This document shows, one piece after another, positions 1-9,692 of a stretch of 64,000 nucleotides of DNA. Under the pieces are notes generated by a model. It worked only from the letters and a program-made list of their open reading frames with translations. It was not told where the DNA came from and did not search any database. The DNA is taken from contig JAKFYD010000003.1 of assembly GCA_021731025.1 (NCBI GenBank), positions 1-64,000 on the forward strand. Reading direction: 5' to 3'. A program made the translations under genes and the position numbers. Source of the DNA: Pseudobdellovibrionaceae bacterium. GTDB taxonomy: Bacteria > Bdellovibrionota > Bdellovibrionia > Bdellovibrionales > Bdellovibrionaceae. The stretch's first letter is position 1; the number at the start of each line of letters is the position of its first letter.

Positions 1-96
1 AACATGGAATATTTTAAACTCAAAATCATGCAAAAAGTTGGCTACCTCAACAGCAAATTTGCACTGAAATGGATGTATGAAACCAAAACCTTTTAA
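1..96 (+). CDS. C-terminal end of a protein starting before the window
   Basis: Frame 1 is open from the first base to a TAA at 94-96 (31 codons, ending in YETKTF). The residues are mixed basic, aromatic and aliphatic with no recognisable motif. A terminator-like hairpin follows within 25 bases, which fits a gene end. No function can be given from so short a tail. The gene could also be a chance open stretch, but the absence of stops and the hairpin make a real 3' end more likely. Confidence 0.45.
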   Translation, partial: NMEYFKLKIMQKVGYLNSKFALKWMYETKTF

Positions 97-116
97 ACCC
101 CTATCCCCACAAAAAG

Positions 117-147
117 AAGAAAGAGCGTTCAACCTGTTCTCTTTTTT
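117..147 (+). terminator. probable intrinsic terminator
   Basis: Bases 117-125 (AAGAAAGAG) can pair with 139-147 (CTCTTTTTT, one G-T wobble) around a 13-base loop. The T-run forms part of the stem. It is AT-rich and weak, but lies just after the TAA at 94-96 and before the next gene. Confidence 0.35.
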
Positions 148-244
148 GTCACTCGTTGAATATTTTTCAAGCTAATCATAACAGATCGTTTTAGTTCGTA
201 TTCGCAACATAATTATGTGGCTTTGGGTTTGCTTTAAGGCGGGC

Positions 245-1624
245 ATGACTAAACTGAAGTGCCGATCGTGGCTTTTGCAGCCTTTATTATTATTGATTTG
301 TCTTATGCTCACGGATCAAACCAGTCGTGGGCTTTCATCAACGGATCAGCTGTGTTCGAGTGACCCTCAACACAGTCATGAATTGTTCCTCTGTATGAAT
401 ACACCTAAAAAAGTCTCTAAGCAGACGGTGACTCGCGACGATATCTTAAGTGATATTGATCTTCGGGTGTCCACCGAATTCAAAGTCGAAAAACACATTC
501 GCGATCGCGTTGGCTTTTGGTTCGATATTTACACCACCTACGATTCAAACCAAAAAGTCATACATCACTCTGACTTTCCTTGGATCATCTTCAAAGTCTT
601 AGATTTTACAGAGGTCATGAGCCGACCCAAAGCTCGATGGGTCAATCAAACTAAAGTCGACCTTCTTGTCAAAGTTGAAGTCGCAAAAATTCGTGAAACT
701 TTAGCGCAACTTCAAAAGAAAGTGCGTCGCAAAAATTTTAATATTGCAAATCTTTCCGGGGACGAAAAGGCTTTCGCGGTTCAGTTGCAAACCTTACCAG
801 GAAGTTTGAAAGCGAATGTCGATCGCGCCCTTAAAAATGTTCGCATGCAAATTGGGCAAAAAGACCACTATTTTAAAGGCTTGGTTGAATCACAGTACTA
901 TATGAAAACCATGGAAAATGTTTTCCTCGAATATCGACTTCCTATCGAACTCGCTCGTTTGCCCATGGTCGAAAGCAGCTTTAACACGAAGGCCACCAGT
1001 AAAGCGGGGGCTGCCGGCGTATGGCAGTTCATGACCAACACCGGGAAGAAATTCATGTTAGTGAATGAGCAGATCGACGAACGCCGATCTCCATTTAAGT
1101 CCACAACGGCAGCGGCCATTTTACTTAAAGAAAATTATCTCTTATTCCAGAATTGGGCTTTAGCTTTGACGGCCTACAATCATGGACCCGGTGGAGTTCG
1201 CCAAGCCGTTCGAAAAACTGGAACTCGAGATCTTGGACTCATCATTCAAAAGTACGAAACAAAAAACTTCAGTTTCGCGACTAAGAATTATTACAGCGAA
1301 TTTTTAGCCGCGCTCTATGCCGAGAAATATTCAGCGGAAATTTTTGGCGAGCTTAAAATCAATCGTCTCGAGTATGAAAAGGTGGCCTTGTTTGCACCAG
1401 TGCGACCTCGGATGATTCTTGGATGGCTGTCCTTGTCTGATGAAGAGTTTGTGAAGATGAATCCCGATGTGAAAAAAGCTTTGAAGAGCAATATCACTTT
1501 GCCTCGAGGATTTGATTTGTACTTCTCTCCTGATGTGGCTTTCGAATTCCGCATCCAACAAAAAAAGCATATCGAATCTCTCAAAAAGAATGTTAAGATT
1601 CGCAAAATTGCCGATCTTCGCTAA
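245..1624 (+). CDS. exported lytic transglycosylase (SLT domain)
   Basis: A 459-residue protein with a signal peptide (hydrophobic core LLQPLLLLICLML) and a C-terminal goose-lysozyme-like SLT fold. The catalytic-Glu motif is at about residue 243 (MVESSFNTKA), followed by GAAGVWQFM and ALTAYNHGPGGV, the classic ES / GxxGxWQ / AYNxG motifs of family 1 (Slt70/MltD-like) enzymes. Such enzymes cleave the MurNAc-GlcNAc bond of peptidoglycan with 1,6-anhydro product formation in the periplasm. The start at 245 is preferred because it gives a normal signal peptide and has AAGG at 236-239; an ATG at 215 has no ribosome site. The N-terminal 200 residues are helical and unrecognised. In a predatory lineage it could act on self or prey wall; the sequence cannot say which. 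A strong terminator follows. Confidence 0.85.
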   Translation: MTKLKCRSWLLQPLLLLICLMLTDQTSRGLSSTDQLCSSDPQHSHELFLCMNTPKKVSKQTVTRDDILSDIDLRVSTEFKVEKHIRDRVGFWFDIYTTYDSNQKVIHHSDFPWIIFKVLDFTEVMSRPKARWVNQTKVDLLVKVEVAKIRETLAQLQKKVRRKNFNIANLSGDEKAFAVQLQTLPGSLKANVDRALKNVRMQIGQKDHYFKGLVESQYYMKTMENVFLEYRLPIELARLPMVESSFNTKATSKAGAAGVWQFMTNTGKKFMLVNEQIDERRSPFKSTTAAAILLKENYLLFQNWALALTAYNHGPGGVRQAVRKTGTRDLGLIIQKYETKNFSFATKNYYSEFLAALYAEKYSAEIFGELKINRLEYEKVALFAPVRPRMILGWLSLSDEEFVKMNPDVKKALKSNITLPRGFDLYFSPDVAFEFRIQQKKHIESLKKNVKIRKIADLR

Positions 1625-1633
1625 GGTGCTAAA

Positions 1634-1667
1634 TGGCTCCTCTCCAAAGGAGCCAGTGTCATTTTTT
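1634..1667 (+). terminator. intrinsic terminator of the lytic transglycosylase gene
   Basis: A perfect 8-bp stem TGGCTCCT (1634-1641) / AGGAGCCA (1648-1655) with a 6-base loop, followed after seven bases by a T6 run (1662-1667). Confidence 0.75.
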
Positions 1668-1819
1668 CAGGCTTGTCGAAAATTCAGATCAATAATCCAA
1701 ACAGAAGAAGCTTTAAATCCAATAGGGACCCTCGTCGCAGTGACAATTTGTGGCCTGCCCCTTGCTTAATGCAAGCGAGGAACAAGTGAAGAAATAATAT
1801 TTCGAGCTTCGGGGGACCA

Positions 1820-4800
1820 GTGCCTTTAAAAATAATTATTTTTGTGGCGTGCGCATTCATGGCGCTTTCATTAGCAGAAGCCCAAAGTGTATCTATTCCT
1901 TTGAAGACAGTGAAGAAGCCCTCTTCGGACTTGTTACATGCCTCGGGAAAGAAGCTTGATGTCGGAGAAGCTTCGGCTTTAGCCCAACGTGGAGAAGACC
2001 TTAGCCTGCTTGATCCCCAGCCGAACAAATTGTGGCAGAATCAAAAATATCCTGCGGTTGATACCGCGAATTTAAAATATCCCGAAGCCCAAGCTGGAGT
2101 TCAGTATCTTTCTGATGAAGCCTCAATGCTTGGAACCTTCATGGGGCGAGTTCAATCTCGACAAAATCCCGACGCGTTTTTCAGAATGTCGATATCCCGC
2201 TTCAGCCAATCAGCTCTTATGCGGGCGGCTCTTCTTAGGAAACTTGGCTACTATCTTCCGTCACCAAAATCCTATCGAAATCTGCGCGTCTTTTTTAAAG
2301 ATGAAACTGAAAAAGAAAAATTTCTTAACGACGCCCAAATGCCTCCGGTGCTGAATGACTTCGACTCACGAAAATGGGTGTTGGAAAACGATAAAAAAAA
2401 TCACTCGGTTGTTTTAGCTGATGCCGTGCTCGAGCCCTCGACGGCAGAATACTTCGACTTGCAGTGGGGATTTGCGCCGAATCCAGCAAATCCGAAACAA
2501 CTGCCCTTTGTTCAATTGCTATCGACAGGTCGTACCTATCGAGCTCTGATCATTCCTTATGCCTTAGTTGATGTACCTGAAAGTGTTAACCGTTATTCTC
2601 CGAAATTTGCTTCGATCCTCTCAGGACATATCGTTATAACTCATCCTTCGGCGGATTCCTTTGGTGCCGTCACTTACGAAGATCTCCGATGGTTAGTGCG
2701 ACGAATGACCGCTTGGACTAAACAAGATTATATGGAGATCGTTCAGGCTGCGGGTTATCCTTTAGAACTTCAGGGTTTAGTCTATGCGAAGATGATGTAT
2801 CGAGTGCGTGATCTCTTTCAGGTCTTAAAATTGAAAACGGCTCAACCAATTCAATTGCCTCATCTCAATATCACATCGCCATCAGGTCTTATCAAAAATG
2901 GAAAAGTCACCAAAGAGTTCGTTCCTGGATATCCTCAACGTTTTTCCCATGGCGATCGGGAATCACCAATTAAAGATGGCGACTTTCAACGTTACCTCAC
3001 AATCCAAGGAAAAACTTCGATCCTTGCTTCGGTGTTAGCTGAATTCAGCAAACGCTTGCAAATTTTCACCACTGAAAAAGCGGGCGAGAAAAGAATTGAA
3101 CAAATCCGTGATCGAGTCACCAATCACATTAGGACGAAACCTCGAGAGCCTTTGTACCAGCAAGTCGAGGCCTGGGGTGGACCACTGGGTGGTTTTAATA
3201 TCTATGCAACTCGACATGTTTCATCTGGAACTTATAATGAGAGTTCAGCGACAATTCAACTCGTCGATAATCTCAGTGTGGCTGCAAGTCTGGGTTACTT
3301 TTTCGCGATCGATGGTCTTCCTATGGTACGACCCGGGGGTGGAGGCAATGTCAGTGTGATGCGAGATTACACTCACGTTCGTCCACTTCTTTCGATTGCC
3401 GAAGGAACAAAGGTCGAATGGAAGAATCTTCTGATTCCTGTGTTTATGAAAAAACTGGCACAAGTGCTTAAGAGCACCGAACCCGTTGCCGGAGCAAATC
3501 CCGACGAGCCTAAGCGAGAAGCCTTGGATGCTTTCTTGGCAGACTTGCGCGAAGGAGAAGTTTTTACGATTACAGACAGCATCGCCCTCAGCGCTTATGC
3601 ACAGATCAGTGCGTCCTTTGATGTGCTGATGGGGATTACTCCATTAAGTGTTATCAACTCGATTGCTTTGGGTGCCGACGCTTCGCGAGTGATTCTTCGT
3701 CAAACAAGCATCACTCGATCAAAAGAAGGAATTCAGGTTTACGTCCGTGATCAAAACAGCAAAATATTTGGGGCCACCTTCGACGTGAATCTGTTCGTTA
3801 ATATCTTAAAGTATCGAGCCCAGGTGCAATACACAGACTTGCACACAGATGCATTCATCATTGATTACAATCCCGAGTACGCCAGCATGATTGACTCGTC
3901 ACAAACCGAACAGCGTTTCGTTAAAGATTTTGTTCACACACGTGATAACTTAAAGCCTGCACTTTTAGCTTTATTTGCGCAAAACGAAACCGAATTTTTA
4001 TACAGTCGCTTCGACCACAAGCGTTTTGATCTGACTCATAAGTTTAAAACTCAGGAAAATAAATTGAGCCTGCTTTGGTACAAAGCCAGCCAGTTCGTCG
4101 AAGATCATCTGGTTAAAATTCAGTATCCACGTGATCCTACAGCGCCCGAGTTAAAACCCGCTGACGAAGAAGTGGTGTTGTTTTCAAATAAATCCGGTGA
4201 GCTCGAAGGAACTGACATTGTCGGTTTCACATTAGAGTCTCTCGAGAGAGTTCTCAATCACTTCACTCCGAAATTTCAGTTTAATCTGGAAGCTCCTGTA
4301 AGCCCGAATCCAGCGAACGTTCCCTTTGGAAGTGCTTACTGGCGTATCGTTAATTCCGAAGCGGATTTGTCGACCAAGGTTGAAGCCTTCCCCGACGTTT
4401 CTATCATCCAACATGTCTGGGGTGGTTGGGGAATGAAGACTAAAGATTTTTATCAAATCATTGACGTTGTCACTGGAAAATTTATCGGCGCAGATCCTAC
4501 AGACCCTCCATTGATAAACAAAGCTGAGTTCGCAATGATGAAATCCATCGACTTTTACAGAATCACCGCGAATTTATCCATCTTACCGGGCGGTTTGGAA
4601 AAATTAAAAAATTTCATTCTGCAACCGAAAGCGAAAGCAGTACCGAAGCCGTCCACTTGGGGAGGCCTTGGCCGAGTCTTAAGTTTCGATTTCACAGGAA
4701 CTCCAAGACCTGGTGATATTGCGCTCTACAATCAGTACATCAGTCTTCTCGGGGACGGAAATCCCAAAAAAGGGGAAGAGCTCTATAAAAAATATTGTCA

Positions 4801-5221
4801 CTTAGAATACGACCCCTACGAAGAGCGAAATCCTGATCACGTGGCGGGAACTTGGAAGAACGGAAATTACTATCCCTGTCTCAGCGACATCCTCAGCGGG
4901 CTTTTTGATTTTGCAAAAAGTTATCCCAGCAAAGATAAGAAAGACCAGGTTCGTTGGATGACGAAAGTGCTGATGTATCTGGATAAAAACATGTCGCAAA
5001 AAATGCTTTTAAAATTATTGGGCGAAGAGAATTACATTTTCTTAGTTCGCATCAATGGTTTTAGAACCGGTGATGAAGACGGGGACTTAGAGTTTTTCTC
5101 GAACACTCTTGGGGATCCGACTCAGAACATCGACTACGCCAATGGGCTTTTCAATTATTATGCGGGTAAAACACGAATTTCACCCATCGAGCTGGACCGT
5201 TCACAGGGGAGTTTCCGATGA
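1820..5221 (+). CDS. large exported protein of unknown function, 1133 residues
   Basis: Starts with GTG at 1820, preceded by GGGGG at 1811-1815. The N-terminus (MPLKIIIFVACAFMALSLAEA) is a Sec signal peptide cleaved near AEA. The mature protein is rich in aromatic and charged residues with few cysteines. I recognise no family, catalytic motif or repeat. It overlaps the downstream subtilase by ATGA (5218-5221), so the two are translationally coupled and of almost equal length (1133 and 1135 residues). The coupling suggests that the two exported proteins work together, for example as protease and substrate, chaperone or partner, but that is inference. Codon use looks like that of its neighbours. 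Confidence 0.7.
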   Translation: MPLKIIIFVACAFMALSLAEAQSVSIPLKTVKKPSSDLLHASGKKLDVGEASALAQRGEDLSLLDPQPNKLWQNQKYPAVDTANLKYPEAQAGVQYLSDEASMLGTFMGRVQSRQNPDAFFRMSISRFSQSALMRAALLRKLGYYLPSPKSYRNLRVFFKDETEKEKFLNDAQMPPVLNDFDSRKWVLENDKKNHSVVLADAVLEPSTAEYFDLQWGFAPNPANPKQLPFVQLLSTGRTYRALIIPYALVDVPESVNRYSPKFASILSGHIVITHPSADSFGAVTYEDLRWLVRRMTAWTKQDYMEIVQAAGYPLELQGLVYAKMMYRVRDLFQVLKLKTAQPIQLPHLNITSPSGLIKNGKVTKEFVPGYPQRFSHGDRESPIKDGDFQRYLTIQGKTSILASVLAEFSKRLQIFTTEKAGEKRIEQIRDRVTNHIRTKPREPLYQQVEAWGGPLGGFNIYATRHVSSGTYNESSATIQLVDNLSVAASLGYFFAIDGLPMVRPGGGGNVSVMRDYTHVRPLLSIAEGTKVEWKNLLIPVFMKKLAQVLKSTEPVAGANPDEPKREALDAFLADLREGEVFTITDSIALSAYAQISASFDVLMGITPLSVINSIALGADASRVILRQTSITRSKEGIQVYVRDQNSKIFGATFDVNLFVNILKYRAQVQYTDLHTDAFIIDYNPEYASMIDSSQTEQRFVKDFVHTRDNLKPALLALFAQNETEFLYSRFDHKRFDLTHKFKTQENKLSLLWYKASQFVEDHLVKIQYPRDPTAPELKPADEEVVLFSNKSGELEGTDIVGFTLESLERVLNHFTPKFQFNLEAPVSPNPANVPFGSAYWRIVNSEADLSTKVEAFPDVSIIQHVWGGWGMKTKDFYQIIDVVTGKFIGADPTDPPLINKAEFAMMKSIDFYRITANLSILPGGLEKLKNFILQPKAKAVPKPSTWGGLGRVLSFDFTGTPRPGDIALYNQYISLLGDGNPKKGEELYKKYCHLEYDPYEERNPDHVAGTWKNGNYYPCLSDILSGLFDFAKSYPSKDKKDQVRWMTKVLMYLDKNMSQKMLLKLLGEENYIFLVRINGFRTGDEDGDLEFFSNTLGDPTQNIDYANGLFNYYAGKTRISPIELDRSQGSFR

Positions 5222-8200
5222 AGAACTTTTTTGTCTGGGGATTGTTAGGGTTTTTGTTGGGATCAACTTCTTTCGCTTCGACTTTGCGTGAAACCGCTAT
5301 ACTGAGTCTTCAACGAGGCTCGAAGGTGTCGACGAAAGAGCTGATGAAAGTTTTAAAACATTCGTCAGTGATGAATGCCCGAGAAGTTTTTCATAAACAG
5401 GATCGCGAGTACCTTAAAGGAATCAAGGCCGAGCATTTAGCCCAATCTTGGGTTGTCGAAGTGAAAGATCAAAATTCTTTTTTCGAACTCGAACGCTACA
5501 TTCATCGTCATGCTTTACCTTTGAATTTAGAGCTCAATGATTTGGATGTGAAAATACAAAGTTCGACTTTGAATGATCCTTTTTCCAATTTACAGTGGGG
5601 CTTAAACAATTTAGGTGTTTCCCAAAATATCGATTTAGATCCTACAAAAACTTATCGTGTTCCCGGTATTGCCGGTGAAGATGTGCAGTATCCAGAGGTC
5701 TTAAGTTCCCATGGAATTTCAGAAAAAAGAAGTATCATCGTTGCGGTGATGGATACGGGAATTGATAAGAATCATCCCGATTTGAAATCTGTTTTAGTTC
5801 GCAAAGAATCAGAGTGTAAAGCTCTCGAAAAATTCTTAAAGTGTGCCGAAGACGGTGATCGCAAAGAGTGCGAGAAAAAATGGATGGATCTTAAAAATCC
5901 CGAAGTTGATCAAGATAAAAATGGTTACCCCATGGACTGCGAAGGTTGGAGCTTGCTTGGGGGAACTAATTTCGCAAAAATTATGGGACGCCCTGATTTT
6001 ACCGACGAGAGCGGACATGGCACTCACGTTTCAGGCATCATCGCGGCCATAGCAAATAACAAAGTCGGCGTTGCGGGCATCACTCAAAAAGTAAAAATCC
6101 TTCCTATACAAGTTGTGGGTGTACAACCCTCTGAGCCGATTAAGCCTCTCTCGGTGGATTTAAATCCTAGCGAAGAAGTTATCGCCGGAAAGAATCGCAG
6201 CTTAGGGGATCTTGTCGCTCGTGGAGTCATCTATGCTCTTCGTTCTGGTGCTCAAGTGATTAACTTTAGCATGGGATGGCCTCAAGCTCGTGATTCTGAA
6301 TTCATGAGACAGGTGATTGAAGAAGCCCAACGCCAAGGTGTGATCATCGTGGCGGCCGCAGGGAATGATTCGACTCGTGCGCTGTTGCGACCTTGCGCCT
6401 ATCCTGGTGTTATCTGCGTTGGAGCTCATGGTCCCGATGGAGGACTGGCCCACTTTTCAAACTATGGAAGTGGAGTTGATATCGCGGCACCGGGAGTTAA
6501 TATTTTATCAACGAGCACTTTGGAAAAACGCCCGGTTCGTTTTCGTTCGACGGCAGGCTACGATTATCTTTCGGGGACATCACAAGCTTCTCCTTTTGTA
6601 GCGGGGATCGTTGGCGAATTTTTAGCCAAAGGGATTTCCCGTGAAGAAATATTTCCCCGCCTTGTTCTTGGAGCTCGTCCCTTGAAAAAAAGCCAAGCTT
6701 TATTTGAAGGCTTCCCTAATAATGTTGAAAAGGTTTTGCCGGCCGAAGCTCATCCTTACCAAAAATATCTTTTGTCGGGATTAATGGACGTTAAAAATTC
6801 ATTGAAAGTGGCTCCACAAGCTTTAATTCTTCCGAGCTCAAAAGAAACAGTGGAAATTCTTTGGGATCGAAAAAGTGCCGTTTTGAAAACAAAAATTCCT
6901 TTAAAGAATTTTTGGAAAGATATTGCCTCCAGCGAAGTTCAAATTAAAGCCAGCTTTGTCAAACCAGACACTGAATCTGTTCGCCCACGAGTCACTGCGG
7001 TCAAATTCAATGGCGGAGCTGTCTGGAAATCAACAGAATCTCGGGACCTTGAAGTTGAAATGGTCATTGATGATAATTCTGATCCTTCACTAAGCCGTTT
7101 GCCCAGCGAACTGGATCTTCATTTAGACATCGCGGTGGCTGGTCAACGTCGGCGAGTGGTGATCAGCACCGAGGTTTTGGTAACTGTAAGTACCAACTTT
7201 ACCGGCGCCGATGTGATGCGTTTACCCCTAACAGGAATGCCGACCGGTCGTACTGAGTTCGTACCGGTTGACGAGAGCTGGGATTCCCATCCCACAAAAC
7301 GAGACTATTTAATCACTTCTCAGCAACAAAAAAAATGGCAGATTTGGTTGGCGACTCAAGATGGAAATTCCATGAATTCTCCGTATCGCTTAAGCGCTCC
7401 GGCGAAAATCACTGTGGAAGGTGAGGATGATAATCTTCGCACTCAGATCTTGGCGCGAATCGCCCGGGGTCCTCAAGGGCAGCTTCAGTATGTCTTGGGT
7501 CTCTTCGAAGACAATTCGGGGGAAGCTGAAGCAAAACCTTCACCGATGACTTTCTATTTTTTCGATCCGCAAATGAAATTGCTCGATAGTTTTGTTTACA
7601 AAAGCGATCGGGCACAAATCCCCTATCAAGTCTATTGGCAGAATATAGACGGAACGAAAATGCCTTGTTGGATAGGTGCCGGTAAAAAGCCAAAGCCCAA
7701 AAGAGGTCTAAAAGATCGATGGGAAAACCCTGAGGATATCGAGAAAGAAGAGCTTCGATTTTATTATCTCGATGGCAAAAAGGTTCTGAATGCTCTACAG
7801 GCCTACGAGGATTACAAGATCGTAGATATTGTCGAGCCGACTCAAGAACAAAAAGCGAATGGTCGCGTCCCCGTGTTGCTCGCTAAGAATGCAGGCACCG
7901 AGGCTAAGCCTTCCTATATTTATGAATTTGCCGTCGCCGAAGTCATTCAAGGTAAGGTTGAAAACTTTAAAAAAATGGACTTCTTTGGATCTCTGAAGAA
8001 ATACCGTAACCTTTTGGACACACGTGTAGACAAAGTTAATTCCTTGGACCCCTCCAACGAGCAGTTCCGGGGATCCTTTTGGTTTTCCGAAGGGCAACGT
8101 CGCCAACAAAGAATTTCACTTTTTGATCAAAAGAACTTTGAGTTTATCGATCAAGAGCTCGCGGCTTTAAACGGCTTATACGATTCAGCTCTCTGGGTGA

Positions 8201-8625
8201 GGGCTGCTTTTTATGGAAAAAATCGTAAAGGTGCCTTTGTATTAACCAACAGTGAAATTCAGTATCATGATCTCGTGAACGAAAAAGCCACAAGCCGAAG
8301 CATGGACCGGTATACTTTTTTCCCCGATAACTTCATGACCAATGCCTATTTCCCCTTAGTTTTAAAAGACAATCGGGTGGGCTCGAGCCACATCCCCGCT
8401 TTATTCACAACTGAGGCTTCGGAGCTTAACCGTGGTGTCAAAATGGTTGTGCCTTTTTTTGCAAGTGATGGACGAGTGATTGAATTGGTGTCACCGGCTC
8501 GGCTCAGGTTCAAGACCAACGCAGGTTGCCGGCCAGTGAGTACCCCCGTTTTTTTAGGTGAGAAAGCTTACGCTTTCGACTATTACTGCGGGAGCGAAAT
8601 TATAAGGATTCCGTTAAGCTATTAA
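5218..8625 (+). CDS. large exported S8 subtilisin-like serine protease
   Basis: A 1135-residue protein with a signal peptide (MKNFFVWGLLGFLLGSTSFA), a prodomain-like stretch up to about residue 170, then a subtilase catalytic domain. Asp179 lies in VAVMDTGIDKNHPDL, His267 in GHGTHVSGIIA, the oxyanion Asn383 in AAAGND and the nucleophile Ser455 in SGTSQASPFVAG. All key residues are present, so activity is likely. An insert with four cysteines lies between Asp and His. About 600 further residues follow that I do not recognise; they may be beta-rich domains for substrate binding or surface anchoring. Its ATG overlaps the stop of the preceding gene (ATGA), and the lipoprotein gene begins 45 bases downstream. 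Confidence 0.9.
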   Translation: MKNFFVWGLLGFLLGSTSFASTLRETAILSLQRGSKVSTKELMKVLKHSSVMNAREVFHKQDREYLKGIKAEHLAQSWVVEVKDQNSFFELERYIHRHALPLNLELNDLDVKIQSSTLNDPFSNLQWGLNNLGVSQNIDLDPTKTYRVPGIAGEDVQYPEVLSSHGISEKRSIIVAVMDTGIDKNHPDLKSVLVRKESECKALEKFLKCAEDGDRKECEKKWMDLKNPEVDQDKNGYPMDCEGWSLLGGTNFAKIMGRPDFTDESGHGTHVSGIIAAIANNKVGVAGITQKVKILPIQVVGVQPSEPIKPLSVDLNPSEEVIAGKNRSLGDLVARGVIYALRSGAQVINFSMGWPQARDSEFMRQVIEEAQRQGVIIVAAAGNDSTRALLRPCAYPGVICVGAHGPDGGLAHFSNYGSGVDIAAPGVNILSTSTLEKRPVRFRSTAGYDYLSGTSQASPFVAGIVGEFLAKGISREEIFPRLVLGARPLKKSQALFEGFPNNVEKVLPAEAHPYQKYLLSGLMDVKNSLKVAPQALILPSSKETVEILWDRKSAVLKTKIPLKNFWKDIASSEVQIKASFVKPDTESVRPRVTAVKFNGGAVWKSTESRDLEVEMVIDDNSDPSLSRLPSELDLHLDIAVAGQRRRVVISTEVLVTVSTNFTGADVMRLPLTGMPTGRTEFVPVDESWDSHPTKRDYLITSQQQKKWQIWLATQDGNSMNSPYRLSAPAKITVEGEDDNLRTQILARIARGPQGQLQYVLGLFEDNSGEAEAKPSPMTFYFFDPQMKLLDSFVYKSDRAQIPYQVYWQNIDGTKMPCWIGAGKKPKPKRGLKDRWENPEDIEKEELRFYYLDGKKVLNALQAYEDYKIVDIVEPTQEQKANGRVPVLLAKNAGTEAKPSYIYEFAVAEVIQGKVENFKKMDFFGSLKKYRNLLDTRVDKVNSLDPSNEQFRGSFWFSEGQRRQQRISLFDQKNFEFIDQELAALNGLYDSALWVRAAFYGKNRKGAFVLTNSEIQYHDLVNEKATSRSMDRYTFFPDNFMTNAYFPLVLKDNRVGSSHIPALFTTEASELNRGVKMVVPFFASDGRVIELVSPARLRFKTNAGCRPVSTPVFLGEKAYAFDYYCGSEIIRIPLSY

Positions 8626-8670
8626 AATTTTTTAAACAGAACACAAAAACCAACCTTGGGAGGAAAAAAA

Positions 8671-9606
8671 ATGAACGCAAGAATGAACATGAAAACAACT
8701 CTGGGCGCAGTAGCGACCGCAACGGTAGCTCTGCTCTTATCAGCCTGTGGCGGCGGCGGTGGCCATGGCCATCACAGCCCCGATACTTTGTACTATCCTT
8801 ACGAAACCGTTTACGGTGATATTTGTAGCACGATGGAGCCAACTCCAGGATGTACGTTTTCACGATCGACAGGAGAACGTATAACTGTAGAACACGATCC
8901 TGATTATGATCGAACTGGCTTTGGTTCGGACGATCTGTGGTTTGTAAATTTTGATGCAAATGGAAATGGGAAAGTATTTAATGAATTCGGACATTTTGTT
9001 GAATTTAGACATGCTTCTGAATTTCCCGGATATGTTGGTAGTGATGTCAGCGGTCGTCAGATGATCGGAGTGGGAACCACCGGTCTTTACTGGGAACAAG
9101 TCAACAACGGAAGATATTGGCTCGGTAGAAATGAAGTTCTTTATTCTGGAGAAATCCACAACGTTAATTACGGTCAAGCCATCAATAACCAAAGTTCAGG
9201 CCAAGCCAGTGATACAAATTTCGCAGCTTTAAATTCTGACACCAACAAATTGTTAGTGAAAAAAGGCGCCGAGAAATTAGTGAAAGAGTACGGCTTCAAG
9301 AAAGACAAAGCAACAGCAGTGGCTTCAGCTCTGAATTCTTGGGCGGTAGCTTCAGCTGAGCGTGGTAAAACTTCGACTCGTGATATGGATAAGACTTTTA
9401 AAGCCACTTTCGGTGTTCAGTTCTCTGATGCTTTAGCGGCAGTGAAAGACTTAGCAGCTGGCGATAAATCTTCTATGCAAGGTTTAACAAATCGTTCAGC
9501 AGCAGCTCTGGGATTAAAACCAGATCAGGCGCAAGATTTCATGAAACGCATGTACAAAAAAGCTCTCAGTGATTTTGGTTACGATACAGATTCTTTTAGC
9601 TGGTAA
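8671..9606 (+). CDS. lipoprotein of unknown function
   Basis: About 311 residues. The ATG at 8671 is set by an excellent ribosome site GGGAGG at 8658-8663; a TTG at 8656 would overlap that site and is rejected. The signal peptide ends in a lipobox (LLLSAC) followed by a glycine run and an HGHGHH-like stretch, so the lipid-anchored N-terminus is flexible and possibly metal-binding. The C-terminal 110 residues are helical, Ala/Lys-rich and contain the NKLLVKKGAEKLVKEYGF segment. No known domain is recognised. It is probably the last gene of the 1820-9606 transcription unit. Confidence 0.75.
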   Translation: MNARMNMKTTLGAVATATVALLLSACGGGGGHGHHSPDTLYYPYETVYGDICSTMEPTPGCTFSRSTGERITVEHDPDYDRTGFGSDDLWFVNFDANGNGKVFNEFGHFVEFRHASEFPGYVGSDVSGRQMIGVGTTGLYWEQVNNGRYWLGRNEVLYSGEIHNVNYGQAINNQSSGQASDTNFAALNSDTNKLLVKKGAEKLVKEYGFKKDKATAVASALNSWAVASAERGKTSTRDMDKTFKATFGVQFSDALAAVKDLAAGDKSSMQGLTNRSAAALGLKPDQAQDFMKRMYKKALSDFGYDTDSFSW

Positions 9607-9633
9607 TTTCTAGTTAAAATTTGAATGCAGATG

Positions 9634-9660
9634 AAAAGGCCTCGAAAGGGGCCTTTTTTA
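9634..9660. terminator. intrinsic terminator between convergent genes
   Basis: Stem AAAAGGCC (9634-9641) / GGCCTTTT (9650-9657), continuing into more T residues. The stem is flanked by A on one side and T on the other, so it can serve the lipoprotein gene (+) and, less strongly, the methyltransferase gene (-). Confidence 0.8.
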
Positions 9661-9692
9661 TTTTCAAAATTTGTCACTCTGTTCATCCTGAC

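Noticed and set aside
8600-8959. Minus-strand open frame opposite the lipoprotein gene
   Set aside because: It is a shadow of the well-supported plus-strand genes, with Arg/Leu-rich composition typical of antisense frames.
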